64,000 nt of DNA, taken from positions 1 through 64,000 of the forward strand of contig NZ_JBKEAA010000004.1 in assembly GCF_047971665.1 (NCBI RefSeq), in the 5' to 3' direction. Below are positions 1-9,115 of this stretch, piece after piece; position 1 is the stretch's first letter, and each line of letters begins with the position of its first letter. Under the pieces are notes generated by a model that worked only from the letters and a program-made list of their open reading frames with translations, ran no database searches and had not been told where the DNA came from. Source of the stretch: Castellaniella sp047971665. GTDB taxonomy: Bacteria > Pseudomonadota > Gammaproteobacteria > Burkholderiales > Burkholderiaceae_B. The position numbers were made by a program, and so were the translations under genes.

Positions 1-881
1 AACTCGGCGTTGAGCTTGTCGAGCAGGGCGGCCACGCGGTGGTTGATGTATTCGCCGCCGTTATCGGCATGGACCCCGCGGATGCGAAACGGGAAGCAGG
101 CGAGCATCTGTTCGAGCACGGGCAGCAGGAACGCCTCGGAGATGCGTTCGCAACAGGCCACGACCTGCCACTGGGTGACGCAGTCCACGGCGTCGATGTG
201 GTACACGCCCTTGATGCCGTCGTAGTCGCCCTGGTGCACGCTGTCGATGCGCAGGAAGCCTGCGCGCCCTGCGGGCTTTGGAGCCTTTCTGATCGCGATG
301 GAGACGGCCCGGCTGGGTCGGGCCGGCTCCCAGTGGCCGCGCGCCTGCCGGTAGCGTGCCTCGTGGCGCAGGTTGTACAGGTGGGAGACGGAGATCGTGG
401 CCAGGCGCTCATCGCGCGCGTCGCCGTAGACCAGCCAGGCGCGCTGGCACAGGTGGCGGGTGGCCGCCCCGCTCAGGTTCTCGTGCAGGGCCTCGAGCCT
501 GGCCAGCGCGGTGATGTCACCCTCGGTGTAGCGGCGCGTAAAGCCGTGCGCGGGCGCGTGGCGCTGCCCAAGCGGGGCGTGATCGCGGAATCGGGCGATC
601 AATCGGCTAAGGTGCTGGCGTGAGTAGCCGCTGGTGGCCAGCTGGTAGCCGATGACCAGTCACTACTTGTCGCGTGAGAGTGAGTGGTATCGAAAGCGCT
701 GCAGCACCGACAGGACGTGCGCGTGGCGCTGCGCCTCGGTGCCGTCGGCGACCTGTGGATCGAGCCCAGCGGTGCCGGCCAGAAATTGTTCCAGGCTCTC
801 CCGGCTGGTGAGCCGTTCGTCGTGCAAGGTCAAGATCATCTCCCGATGATCGACGACCCGCGCCCAAAGCTCCAGACTCAT
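1..881 (-). pseudogene. Integrase-type (rve) transposase remnant with tandem in-frame stops, truncated by the window edge
   Basis: On the minus strand a reading frame begins at ATG 879-881 and encodes an N-terminal part resembling transposase-type integrases common in Burkholderiales. It hits TAG (663-665) and immediately TGA (660-662), then continues open in the same frame to the window edge. The downstream part carries an integrase catalytic core: a first acidic block reading DSVHQGDYDG and a second reading HADNGGEY, the expected first two acidic residues of a DDE triad. The third residue lies beyond the window. The frame matches on both sides of the stops, so this is one gene with a nonsense block and not two genes. 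A functional protein would need readthrough of two stops, so pseudogene is the safe call. No IS family name is assigned. Confidence 0.75.
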
Positions 882-928
882 CTGATGTTGGAATCACCAG
901 GCCCCCTTCAGACTCATCTGATATTGGA
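873..928. repeat. Two near-identical 20-bp direct repeats at the integrase element end
   Basis: The 20-mer CAGACTCATCTGATGTTGGA (873-892) recurs as CAGACTCATCTGATATTGGA (909-928), with one mismatch and a 36-bp period. The first copy overlaps the ATG of the transposase remnant, and the second would supply an alternative ATG on the same strand. Placement at the 5' end of the transposase gene suggests terminal binding sites or a duplicated element end, which is inference. Confidence 0.6.
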
Positions 929-1059
929 CAGGGCTCCGGACAGCGCCGGATGCGCAAACACGATACAATGGCGTCCCCGTGCCGCAATGACGCGGGCGCC
1001 TGCGCAGGCCCTCCGGGGCAGGCCCAGGCCGACTGGCCGGCTCCGCGCCGGCAGACCGT
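929..1059. other. Spacer between transposase remnant and tRNA-Arg, probable tRNA promoter region
   Basis: No coding region is visible. A TACAAT hexamer at 964-969 could be the -10 box for the tRNA about 90 bases downstream, but no good -35 is seen. The element end therefore lies just upstream of the tRNA promoter. Confidence 0.3.
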
Positions 1060-1134
1060 GCGCCTGTAGTTCAATGGATAGAATAGGAGTTTCCGAAGCT
1101 TCTGATACAGGTTCGATTCCTGTCGGGCGCGCCA
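1060..1134 (+). tRNA. tRNA-Arg (anticodon CCG)
   Basis: A full cloverleaf can be folded by eye. The acceptor arm GCGCCTG pairs with CGGGCGC (one G-T pair). The anticodon loop is TTCCGAA, giving anticodon CCG, which reads the Arg codon CGG. The T arm is ACAGG-TTCGATT-CCTGT, followed by discriminator G and an encoded CCA at 1132-1134. tRNA genes are common integration targets. Here mobile-element debris lies on both sides, but I found no duplicated tRNA 3' end marking an att site. Confidence 0.93.
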
Positions 1135-1173
1135 GATAAATCAACGAGTTACGAACACTCGTTCAGGTTGGAA

Positions 1174-1680
1174 TCAGTCCATCGGAATTCGGCCGCCGGT
1201 CGTGCGTACCCGCTTGCCCCGACGCACCCCTTCGATACCCATGCGATGCATCAGCCGCTCGGCCGTGCAGCGGGCCATCGGCTTGCCCTCGTGGTGCATC
1301 TGGCGCCAGACCTTGCGCGTGCCATACCTCGTACAGGTCCCGGTGTCCATCGATATAGGCGTTCACTTCTTCAGTTGGCGGTCGAGATGCGCCTGGGCGA
1401 AAAAAGCGCTGGTGGGTTCAGGATCTCATTGGCGCGGCGGAGCTCCCGATCCTCGCGTTCCAGGGCCAGGATGCGTTCACGTTCGGCCGTGGTCACGCCG
1501 GGGCGCACACCGCTATCGATCTCCGTGCGCTTGACCCAACCCAGCAGCGTGGTCGGCGTGCAGCCGATCTTCGGGGCGATCGAACCGACCGCCGCCCACA
1601 ACGACGGGGATTCGCTGCAATGCTCCTGCACCAGCCGCACGGCGCGTTCACGCACTTCCCAGGAAAACTTCGTTTGATTC
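1174..1680 (-). pseudogene. Decayed IS3-family transposase (OrfA plus truncated OrfB)
   Basis: OrfA-like sequence (about 1371-1665, minus strand) contains the HTH segment VRERAVRLVQEH and SIAPKIGC typical of IS3-group OrfA. It ends in a coiled-coil-like RELRRANEIL stretch, after which the frame is lost. The usual SAFFAQAHLDRQL ending is present in another frame, showing a small indel. The OrfB part starts at GTG 1364-1366 (NAYIDGHRD). It jumps directly to RKVWRQMHHEG, so roughly 45 codons are deleted, and it stops at 1174 before the DDE catalytic domain. The element cannot encode an active transposase. Confidence 0.8.
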
Positions 1681-1979
1681 GCCCTGGGTCCATTCCCCCA
1701 AAGCTTGGAGCCTCCGCAAAACCCGGGTGGGATTCATGTGCGACCTTCATGGGCTCGCGAGGCGGGCAGCTGATGGGAGTAGTGTAGGCAACGCCGGTTT
1801 GGGCGGTACATGCCGGGCCGGCTAGAGTTTTCCCGTGCGGATATGTCAAATCATCTTTGATGGCGCTGTGGCGGCAAATGGCCATTCGTCGGACAGGAAT
1901 GTTGATTCGTCATCTTCATCTTGCCCGCTGGCCGGCGATTTTCTTTAATCGGTTCCATACCTCTTGAGTATATGCAGCC
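1681..1979. promoter_or_regulatory. Leader region of the giant autotransporter
   Basis: About 300 bases hold no gene. The part next to the autotransporter is AT-richer than its surroundings. The heptamer ATTCGTC occurs at 1884-1890 and again at 1905-1911, a 21-bp period. That is the geometry of LytTR-family direct-repeat sites and it fits the LytTR regulator encoded just past the autotransporter. No confident -35/-10 pair or strong Shine-Dalgarno sequence is visible before ATG 1980. Confidence 0.35.
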
Positions 1980-4900
1980 ATGATAGCTACGCCAAAATGC
2001 TTGAGCCTGGGCCGCGGCAGCGGTTTTCCGCTGCGCTGGCTTGCACTCTTCTTGTTGGCCGGGATTGCGGCGTTCCATTTTTCTGTGCAGACAGCCCATG
2101 CCCAGTCCGGTTCGCCGCTGGCCTATATATATCGTGGTGCGGACGGCACCTGCTACTCGGGCGGCATCCACCCGGACAACGGCCATGATGGCCAATGGGG
2201 ACTGCGGGATTTCATCCAGAGCGACAGCAATCTGATCTGCACCGCGACGGGACCCGGCCAGGCCGGCATCCGGATCGATGTGAGCGGCGGCAACGGCGGG
2301 AATGGCAAGCATACTGACTATGAATACTCCCATTGGGGGGGCAACGGCGCGGGCGGCCGGAATATTGATTATGGCTTGTCAAAAAGCGTGGTCACCTCTG
2401 CCAGTCGTGGAGTCGATCTTCATTCGGGTGGCGGCAATGGAGGCCTGTATGGCAACGCCAATGGGCCTGATGGCGGCTATGGCATCGGGGGCGATGGACA
2501 TCTGGCGCGCGCGACGCTGACCGATACGACGGTAAGCGGCATTGGCTTTGGCGTTGCGGCCCAATCATTGGGCGGCACAGGCAGCGATAGCGCCTTGCCC
2601 GCAGGTTTCGGCGGCGAGCGGGATTCCGGCCGCGGCGGGAACGCCGGTGAGGCCACCGTGAGCTTGCTGGGCATGACATCGGTGACGGTGCACGGGCCGG
2701 GACCGGACACCGTGAGCGCCGGAGTGGGCATGTTATCGATGGGAGGAAATGGCGGTACTGCCCAGCACATCGGGGATTTCGGCGGCCACAGCAATGCGGG
2801 GCGGGGCGGCGATGCGTCGACGGTCACCTTTACGTCCTCGGCGGGCTCCTCGGTCGTTAGCCAGGGGGACGGCGTGTACGGTGTGGTCGCCCGTTCTCTT
2901 GGGGGGAATGCGTCGACGAACAATTATGCCGACACGCGGGCGGGGGACGGTGGCAACGCGGGCCCGGTAATCATTGCCAACGGCGGCACGATCTCGACGC
3001 TGGGCAGTCGCTCGATCGGCATTTTCGCTTTGAGCCAGGGGGGCCAGGGCGGCAATGGCGGCGACGGCACTTGGGCCAGAGGGCACCCCGGGGGCGCGGG
3101 TGGAGCGCCGGGCGCCATTACCATCACCAACACCGGGGCCATCAAGACGGGTTCGAGCGACACCGTGGGTGCCAAAGGCATTGTGGCGAATGTGCTCGGC
3201 GGAGAAGGCGGCGAGGGCGGAGGCGGCGGATCATTCGGGCGCGGCGGGGACGGCGGCCCGGGCGCTCAGGCGGATCAGGCCATCTCCATTACCAACGCCG
3301 GTGATATTGCCACGGTGGGCAACGATGCGGCCGCCGTGCTCGCCAGCAGCGCGGGCGGGGGGGGCGGCCTGGCGGAAACCACCAACGGCATCATGGCTGT
3401 GGGCGGAGGCCGCGGCGGAGCCGGGGGCGCCGGAGGCCGCATCATCATGGACAATACGGGCGGCATTGCTACGTTGGGTGACAACAGCGCGGCGGTGTCG
3501 CTGCAAAGTATTGGCGGTGGAGGCGGCTTTGGCGGGGATGCGAATGCCACCGGAGTGATTACGTCCATCGCCATCGGCGGCAACGGCGGGGCGGGCGGCA
3601 ATGGCGGCGAGCTTCGGTTTTCGTCGAATGGCAGCATTTATACCCAGGCGGGAAATTCCTCGGGAGTCGTGCTGCAGAGCGTTGGCGGTGGCGGTGGCAG
3701 CGCCGGGTCGGCCTCCGCGGTCGGCGTTGGCGTAGGGCTGAACATTACGCTGAGCAATGGCGGACGAGGAGGCGGCGGTGGTTCGGGCTCCTCCGTTTCG
3801 TTCACGCAGACCAGTCCGGGAATCATCGGGACGCTTGGCGCACATAGCGACGGGGTGTTGGCGCAAAGCATCGGGGGCGGCGGAGGCAATGGAGGCCTGG
3901 CTAATTCGCGCACCGTCACGATCGCGCCGCCGACCGGGGACAACCCGAGCGGAGCCGTTACGCTCGCCATCAGCAATGGCGGTTCGGGGCAAGGCGGCGG
4001 CGTTGGCGGTATGGTCACGCTTGTGAACGGCGGATTCGTCAGCACGGCGGCAGAGCAGAGCAAGGGTCTGATAGCGCAGAGCATAGGCGGGGGTGGCGGC
4101 AACGGCGGGGGCGTGCTGGCCCCGGTCAAGTTGTCGACGATCGGCAGTTCGCTGATCAGTTTGCAGTTCAGTCTTCGCCACGGCGGCCAGGGAGGGCAAG
4201 GCGGCAATGGCGGGCAGGTCAAAGCCGATAATTCCGGCACGGGCTCCGTTACCACCTTGGGCACGGGGTCGGTCGGCATTCTCGCGCAGAGCATCGGCGC
4301 TGGAGGCGGCAACGGCGGCATCGTTCAGACGCATGATGCCGGTTCCTTCAATGACATCCTTGGCTCGGCATCGGACCTGCCCGACTTGCTCGACAAGGTG
4401 GCGCTCTGGCTGGAGAGCGGCCCGGAACTGGAGCTCAGCAAAGCCATTGACCTGTCCGTCGGGGTTACAACAGGCGGCAGTGGTGGCGCTGGCGGCGACG
4501 CCGCCGCATTCAACGTGCGCAACGATGGCCTCATCAAGACGGCGGGGGATCACGCGCCCGGCATCGTCGCCCAAAGCATAGGCGGAGGCGGCGGCAATGC
4601 GGGGATGATCGATTCGAGTGGGATCTCCAGTCTGTTTTCCAGCATCAATGCGCTGATCCATGCCGCGGCGCCCATATCCCGCGGCGCATTTCTTTTACTG
4701 CCGCAAATCGCCATCACGCACCAGACCGGGGGAAGCGGCGGCGCGGCCGGTTCTGGTGGCGGTTCATCGTCGGACCCGAGCACCGTCCTGAATACTGGCA
4801 CGATTGCGACGCTGGGCGACGGTTCGATGGGGATCTTGGCGCAAAGCATAGGCGGTGGCGGCGGGCGGAGCGTCGCCAGCGGCCAGGATCTGGAGAACGC

Positions 4901-7900
4901 GGTAGAGCAGGCCGCGGGCAGCAAAAGTGGTGAAATCATCGATAAGATCACCTACGTCATCGAGCTTCTCGACACTGGGCTGCGCTCTGCCTTCACCTCC
5001 GCCATCAATGTGAATGATGGGGGCGTGGATGGCTCGAGCGGTATCGGCGGGGTGGTCGTGGTCGACGCCAGTGCTTCGACCAGCCGGATCAGCACGCAGG
5101 GTTATCAGGCCCCCGGTATTCTGGCCCAGAGCGTGGGCGGCGGAGGGGGCGTGTCGTCGGTCAGCCAGCCGATGTTTCTTTTGAGCCATTTCGATCCGAC
5201 CATGAAGCTAGGCGCCACAGGCACCCAGACCGGAGGGGGGACGACAAGCACGGGAGGCTCGGTGACCGTGACTCATGGGGGCGTGATCACGACCCATGCG
5301 TCCAGTTCGGCGGGCATCATGGCGCAAAGTGTGGGCGGCAGCGGCGGCCTGGGCGTGCTCAGCCTGCACAATGGCAGCCTTGCTCCCGTGGAGCATACCG
5401 CTACGCTGAATCTTACTTTGGGGGGCGAGTTCAAATGGGTGCCCCCCGGGTTCGGTTTTGCGCAGGTGAGCGGCGGCGCGGTAAGCGCAAGCAACAACGG
5501 TGGCATCGCGACACGCGGATCGCTTTCCCCCGGCATATTCGCGCAAAGCGTCGGGGGCGGCGGCGGAGCGGCCATCGTGTCGTCCAGCGCATCCCTGGAG
5601 AGCACCGACATCCTGCTGGGTAGCTCGGGAGGAGAGGACGGGGTAGAGGCCCCGCCCAGCGCCGGCGACGGAGGCAGTGTGGCGGTCGCCAACCCGGGCG
5701 GCAGCATCGTTACGGACGGTGCGCTGTCTTTTGGCGTTCTCGCGCAAAGCGTGGGCGGTGGCGGCGGCTATGCTGCGGTCGACGATTCGACGGCGCCGGC
5801 CGCGAATGCCGCGAACATTACCTTTGGATCCACTTCGCAGATGAGCGCGACGGGAGGAATGGTTACCGTGACGCAGGACGCGAACGGCAGCATTTCGACA
5901 TCGGGCGTCAACGCGCACGGCATCGTGGCGCAAAGCGTCGGCGGAGGGGGAGGCATCGCGGGGCTGACGACCCAGCCCAATCTGACGACCCTGAGGCAGT
6001 TGGGCGCTGCGGCCGCCGGCGGCGATGGCGGCGCGATCAATCTTTCCATCTCCGGCACGGTGGCGACGTCGGGGGCTGGTGCCATCGGCATTCTCGCCCA
6101 GAGCATAGGCGGAGGCGGAGGACTGACGGGCGACCAGGCTTCCGCGCATTACACGACCAGTCTCATACAAGGGGCGGGGCTGACTGCTGGCGATGGCAAT
6201 GGCGGCGCCATCGATGTTTCCGTCGGGGCCGGGGGATCCGTCCAGACTACAGGCGCGAACGCTCCGGCTATCCTGGCGATGAGCATTGGCGGTGGAGGCG
6301 TGTTCAAGGACGGCACGCTTTATCAATACGGCACGCCCGACAATCACCTGGCCAATGGCGGACCGATCTCCATCGATATTGGACAGGCCGCCAAGGTCGT
6401 GGCCAGCGGCGCAGATACTCCCGCCCTCGTAGCCGTCAGCAATGGCGCCAACGGAGGAGGCCGGTCTATCACGATCGGCCTGGCGTCGAAGGCGCTCCTG
6501 GGCGCCGATCTTGCGTCCGGAACGGCCATCCTGGCGCTGTCTCCCCTGTCGAGCACGACCATCGCCAATGCCGGTGTCATCCAGGCAAAGACGGCGATCG
6601 ACGCCCCCGGGCGCACGGCCGTCACCAATACTGGAACCGTGGCGGGCGACGTGCTCATGGGAAGCGGCAGCGTTTTCAACAACGAGGCGGGGGGAAGCTT
6701 GTACAGCGGGCTGCAGTTCCAGGGCGATCTGAACAATGGCGGCGTGCTCAATCCCGGCGGGCCCGGCGCCTATCTGACGACGCGGATTGCCGGCACGCTG
6801 AACAATACGGGCGTCTATCGGCCGGATCTTGGTTTTTCCAACCACAACAGCGATTTTGTTTCGGTGTCCGGGGCGTCGGTCTTCGCCGGCACGGTTCGGC
6901 CTGTGCTGCACAATCCCGTGAAAAACATCTGGCTGGGCATAGCGCATTTCGACATCCCGCAAACCAGCGTGCCGGTTGCCGAAAGCGACTCCCCCTTATT
7001 CCGTTACATGCTGAAGAACAATGGTCCCCAGGCCTGGCGCGATCCGCTGATTTCGGTCGATGCCGATTTTACGCCCTCGGTGTTTGCGCTTAGCGCGGAT
7101 CGCGCAAATATCACCCGTTCGCTGCAGGAGCTATGGAACCGGGGCGATGCAAGCACCGGCCTCGCATTCGACAAGTTCACCGGCGTCCAGACGCAGGACC
7201 AGTACCGGGATGCCCTGAACAGCATTGCCCATGATGGCCAGTTCGCCCGCGCCAGCAATCAGATGCAGGCATCCTACGCTTCGATGAACCGCATGATGAG
7301 CTGCCCGGGGTTTGTCGGGGAAAGCACCATGTTGCGGGAGGGCGATTGCACCTGGGCGCGCCTGGACGCGAACTGGATCGTGCGCGATACGACGGCGGAT
7401 GACGAAGGTTATCGAGTTCGCCAGAAAACGGTGACCATCGGCGCGCAGCGCGAAATATCGCACAACTGGTTCCTGGGCGGAGCGCTAGGCTATGCGTATG
7501 GTGAAACCACCTCTTCCTCCAGTGTGTCGAACTATAGCGACACGTTCTCGGGCGGTCTGGCCCTCAAGTACAACCGCGCTCCCTGGCAGGCCGCGGTTGC
7601 CGTCTATGGCGGCGTGGAGCAGAGCCGGATGTCGCGAAGCACGCTTGACGGGGTGGCGAAAAGCACGCCCAAGTCGTTCTTCCTGGCGGGCAGGCTGCGG
7701 CTTGCCTATGAGGTCAGCCGACAGTCCTGGTACTTGCGCCCCTATGTCGACTTCGATGTGAGCCATATTCGCCAGAACGGCTATCAGGAAGAGGGCTCCG
7801 GCTTGTTCGACCTGAAGGTTCACGGCAACGACACCACGTCGTACATGGTTTCGCCCATGCTGGAGATCGGCGGGCGCAGGAACCTCGCCAGCGGCTCGAC

Positions 7901-8153
7901 GCTGCGGGCCTATCTGGTGGGTGGCGCAAGCTTCTTGAATGGCGGAGACGTCGTAACCACCATGGAGCTTGGCAGCCTGGGCTCGAAACCGTTCTCGTTG
8001 AGGTCGGGCATGCCCAGGACTTACGCAAACCTGTCGGCCGGGCTGGAGTATGTTACGCCCAAGGGGTTCGAGCTGAAGACGGAGTATTCATTGCGCGTCA
8101 ATGGGCAATACAGGGATCAGTCGTTTACTCTGCGCACGGCCTATCATTTTTGA
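1980..8153 (+). CDS. Giant glycine-rich autotransporter (type Va secretion)
   Basis: This 2057-residue surface protein has a positively charged N-terminus and a hydrophobic segment, with a likely signal peptidase site after AHA (residue 41). The passenger, to about residue 1750, is built from degenerate units centred on AQS(I/V)GGGGG. About 14 close copies lie between residues 508 and 1435 at 55-95-residue spacing, with looser copies (LGGTG, LGGNA, LSQGGQGG) from about 194. The last ~280 residues look like an outer-membrane beta-barrel with alternating aromatic strands, ending in ...RTAYHF with terminal Phe. Cysteines near 1775 and 1789 could form a disulfide. No protease or RGD motif was seen, so adhesion or biofilm is the likeliest role (inference). 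It converges, with a 10-bp overlap, on the LytTR regulator gene. Flanking IS debris suggests acquisition by transfer. Confidence 0.93.
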   Translation: MIATPKCLSLGRGSGFPLRWLALFLLAGIAAFHFSVQTAHAQSGSPLAYIYRGADGTCYSGGIHPDNGHDGQWGLRDFIQSDSNLICTATGPGQAGIRIDVSGGNGGNGKHTDYEYSHWGGNGAGGRNIDYGLSKSVVTSASRGVDLHSGGGNGGLYGNANGPDGGYGIGGDGHLARATLTDTTVSGIGFGVAAQSLGGTGSDSALPAGFGGERDSGRGGNAGEATVSLLGMTSVTVHGPGPDTVSAGVGMLSMGGNGGTAQHIGDFGGHSNAGRGGDASTVTFTSSAGSSVVSQGDGVYGVVARSLGGNASTNNYADTRAGDGGNAGPVIIANGGTISTLGSRSIGIFALSQGGQGGNGGDGTWARGHPGGAGGAPGAITITNTGAIKTGSSDTVGAKGIVANVLGGEGGEGGGGGSFGRGGDGGPGAQADQAISITNAGDIATVGNDAAAVLASSAGGGGGLAETTNGIMAVGGGRGGAGGAGGRIIMDNTGGIATLGDNSAAVSLQSIGGGGGFGGDANATGVITSIAIGGNGGAGGNGGELRFSSNGSIYTQAGNSSGVVLQSVGGGGGSAGSASAVGVGVGLNITLSNGGRGGGGGSGSSVSFTQTSPGIIGTLGAHSDGVLAQSIGGGGGNGGLANSRTVTIAPPTGDNPSGAVTLAISNGGSGQGGGVGGMVTLVNGGFVSTAAEQSKGLIAQSIGGGGGNGGGVLAPVKLSTIGSSLISLQFSLRHGGQGGQGGNGGQVKADNSGTGSVTTLGTGSVGILAQSIGAGGGNGGIVQTHDAGSFNDILGSASDLPDLLDKVALWLESGPELELSKAIDLSVGVTTGGSGGAGGDAAAFNVRNDGLIKTAGDHAPGIVAQSIGGGGGNAGMIDSSGISSLFSSINALIHAAAPISRGAFLLLPQIAITHQTGGSGGAAGSGGGSSSDPSTVLNTGTIATLGDGSMGILAQSIGGGGGRSVASGQDLENAVEQAAGSKSGEIIDKITYVIELLDTGLRSAFTSAINVNDGGVDGSSGIGGVVVVDASASTSRISTQGYQAPGILAQSVGGGGGVSSVSQPMFLLSHFDPTMKLGATGTQTGGGTTSTGGSVTVTHGGVITTHASSSAGIMAQSVGGSGGLGVLSLHNGSLAPVEHTATLNLTLGGEFKWVPPGFGFAQVSGGAVSASNNGGIATRGSLSPGIFAQSVGGGGGAAIVSSSASLESTDILLGSSGGEDGVEAPPSAGDGGSVAVANPGGSIVTDGALSFGVLAQSVGGGGGYAAVDDSTAPAANAANITFGSTSQMSATGGMVTVTQDANGSISTSGVNAHGIVAQSVGGGGGIAGLTTQPNLTTLRQLGAAAAGGDGGAINLSISGTVATSGAGAIGILAQSIGGGGGLTGDQASAHYTTSLIQGAGLTAGDGNGGAIDVSVGAGGSVQTTGANAPAILAMSIGGGGVFKDGTLYQYGTPDNHLANGGPISIDIGQAAKVVASGADTPALVAVSNGANGGGRSITIGLASKALLGADLASGTAILALSPLSSTTIANAGVIQAKTAIDAPGRTAVTNTGTVAGDVLMGSGSVFNNEAGGSLYSGLQFQGDLNNGGVLNPGGPGAYLTTRIAGTLNNTGVYRPDLGFSNHNSDFVSVSGASVFAGTVRPVLHNPVKNIWLGIAHFDIPQTSVPVAESDSPLFRYMLKNNGPQAWRDPLISVDADFTPSVFALSADRANITRSLQELWNRGDASTGLAFDKFTGVQTQDQYRDALNSIAHDGQFARASNQMQASYASMNRMMSCPGFVGESTMLREGDCTWARLDANWIVRDTTADDEGYRVRQKTVTIGAQREISHNWFLGGALGYAYGETTSSSSVSNYSDTFSGGLALKYNRAPWQAAVAVYGGVEQSRMSRSTLDGVAKSTPKSFFLAGRLRLAYEVSRQSWYLRPYVDFDVSHIRQNGYQEEGSGLFDLKVHGNDTTSYMVSPMLEIGGRRNLASGSTLRAYLVGGASFLNGGDVVTTMELGSLGSKPFSLRSGMPRTYANLSAGLEYVTPKGFELKTEYSLRVNGQYRDQSFTLRTAYHF

Positions 8154-9082
8154 TCCGACGACCGGGGCCAGATTCCCATGCGTTCGCGCAGGCTTTTCCG
8201 GTACGAACGCGATACCGGCCAGGCATTGGCCGCCGCCCGCATTTCGATCAGCCACTTGTCGTGGCTTCTGCGGTCGACTGCGACGATATGCAGCGCATTC
8301 ACGATGGCTGTTCTATGCACCCGGAAAAAGAACTGCCCCGGCAGCAGGACCGACCACATTCCAAGCGTGCGCGAGTCGAGCACCATCGATCCGTTCTCGA
8401 GCCATATCTCGCTGTAGTTTCCAGCCGAGCGCACGCCGACGATTGTGTTGGGCGGGACGCCCCGGGCCACACCGCGCATGCTGAGGTAGACGAGGGGAGC
8501 CGAGCTTTCGTACGCGGTGTTGCCGTGGTTTCGCTGGTTCCGGTATTTTGCCTGCCCAACCAGGCCCGCGCACTGAAACAGCGCGTGGACTTCGCCGCGA
8601 GACCAGGTTCTGTGCCGGGTGGTGGCGTCGAAGCCGATGATGCCGCGCAGCTTTTCTTCATGGAATATCGGCACGCTCAGGACGCTTTGGTTTCCCTGGC
8701 GCCGGAATTCGGCCTGGATGGCCCGCGCGTTGCGCGGCAAGTCGTTGACATCGTGCACGGCCACGGCATGCCCTTTCACCATGTACCGGTGCAGCCAGGC
8801 GATCAAGGTCGTCGGAACGTCCTGGAGTTCGGTCACGAATGGCTTGGTCTGGTCCCGGCACCATTCGTAGGTATTGCAAAAGCGCAGCATGTCCGGGCCG
8901 TATTCGAGCATCCATGCCCGGTCGGCATCGGCGGTCTTGCCCATGAAGGCCAGTTGTTCCGCAATCGCTTCATCGACCGGGTATGTGAGCAGGCTCATGG
9001 CGCAGTGATAGGCCCAGATGCCGGGTGGACTGGGTTCAAGGTCGGTTGCGGTGTAAATCGTATATGGACTTGCATTCTGCAT
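8144..9082 (-). CDS. GAF-LytTR DNA-binding transcriptional regulator
   Basis: The 312-residue protein has a GAF-like sensor domain in residues ~1-185; the segment LSVPIFHEEKLRGIIGFDA is typical of GAF beta strands. A LytTR DNA-binding domain follows at ~205-300 (GNYSEIWLENG, then FFRVHRTAIVN). The start ATG 9080-9082 is preceded by a clear CAGGAG ribosome-binding site six bases upstream. It lies 33 bp after the half-MHYT gene on the same strand, implying co-transcription. Known MHYT-LytTR fusions (CoxC/CoxH of Oligotropha) suggest the two gene products could act as sensor and effector. It converges on the autotransporter gene, which is the obvious candidate target. Domain calls are confident; targets are inferred. 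Confidence 0.9.
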   Translation of the reverse strand: MQNASPYTIYTATDLEPSPPGIWAYHCAMSLLTYPVDEAIAEQLAFMGKTADADRAWMLEYGPDMLRFCNTYEWCRDQTKPFVTELQDVPTTLIAWLHRYMVKGHAVAVHDVNDLPRNARAIQAEFRRQGNQSVLSVPIFHEEKLRGIIGFDATTRHRTWSRGEVHALFQCAGLVGQAKYRNQRNHGNTAYESSAPLVYLSMRGVARGVPPNTIVGVRSAGNYSEIWLENGSMVLDSRTLGMWSVLLPGQFFFRVHRTAIVNALHIVAVDRRSHDKWLIEMRAAANAWPVSRSYRKSLRERMGIWPRSSDQK

Positions 9083-9115
9083 GCGCGACTCCTGCTGCTG
9101 CTTGCGGGCTACTGC

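Noticed and set aside
39..623. 194-codon plus-strand ORF at the left edge
   Set aside because: It lies antisense to the integrase catalytic core, and the minus-strand translation carries the conserved motifs.
3480..6310. Periodic repeats considered as a CRISPR or tandem DNA repeat array
   Set aside because: Identity lies at protein level (AQSxGGGGG) within one open frame; DNA copies differ and spacing is uneven.
3231..6962. Long minus-strand ORFs opposite the autotransporter
   Set aside because: They are low-complexity Arg/Ala-rich shadows of the glycine-rich passenger repeats.
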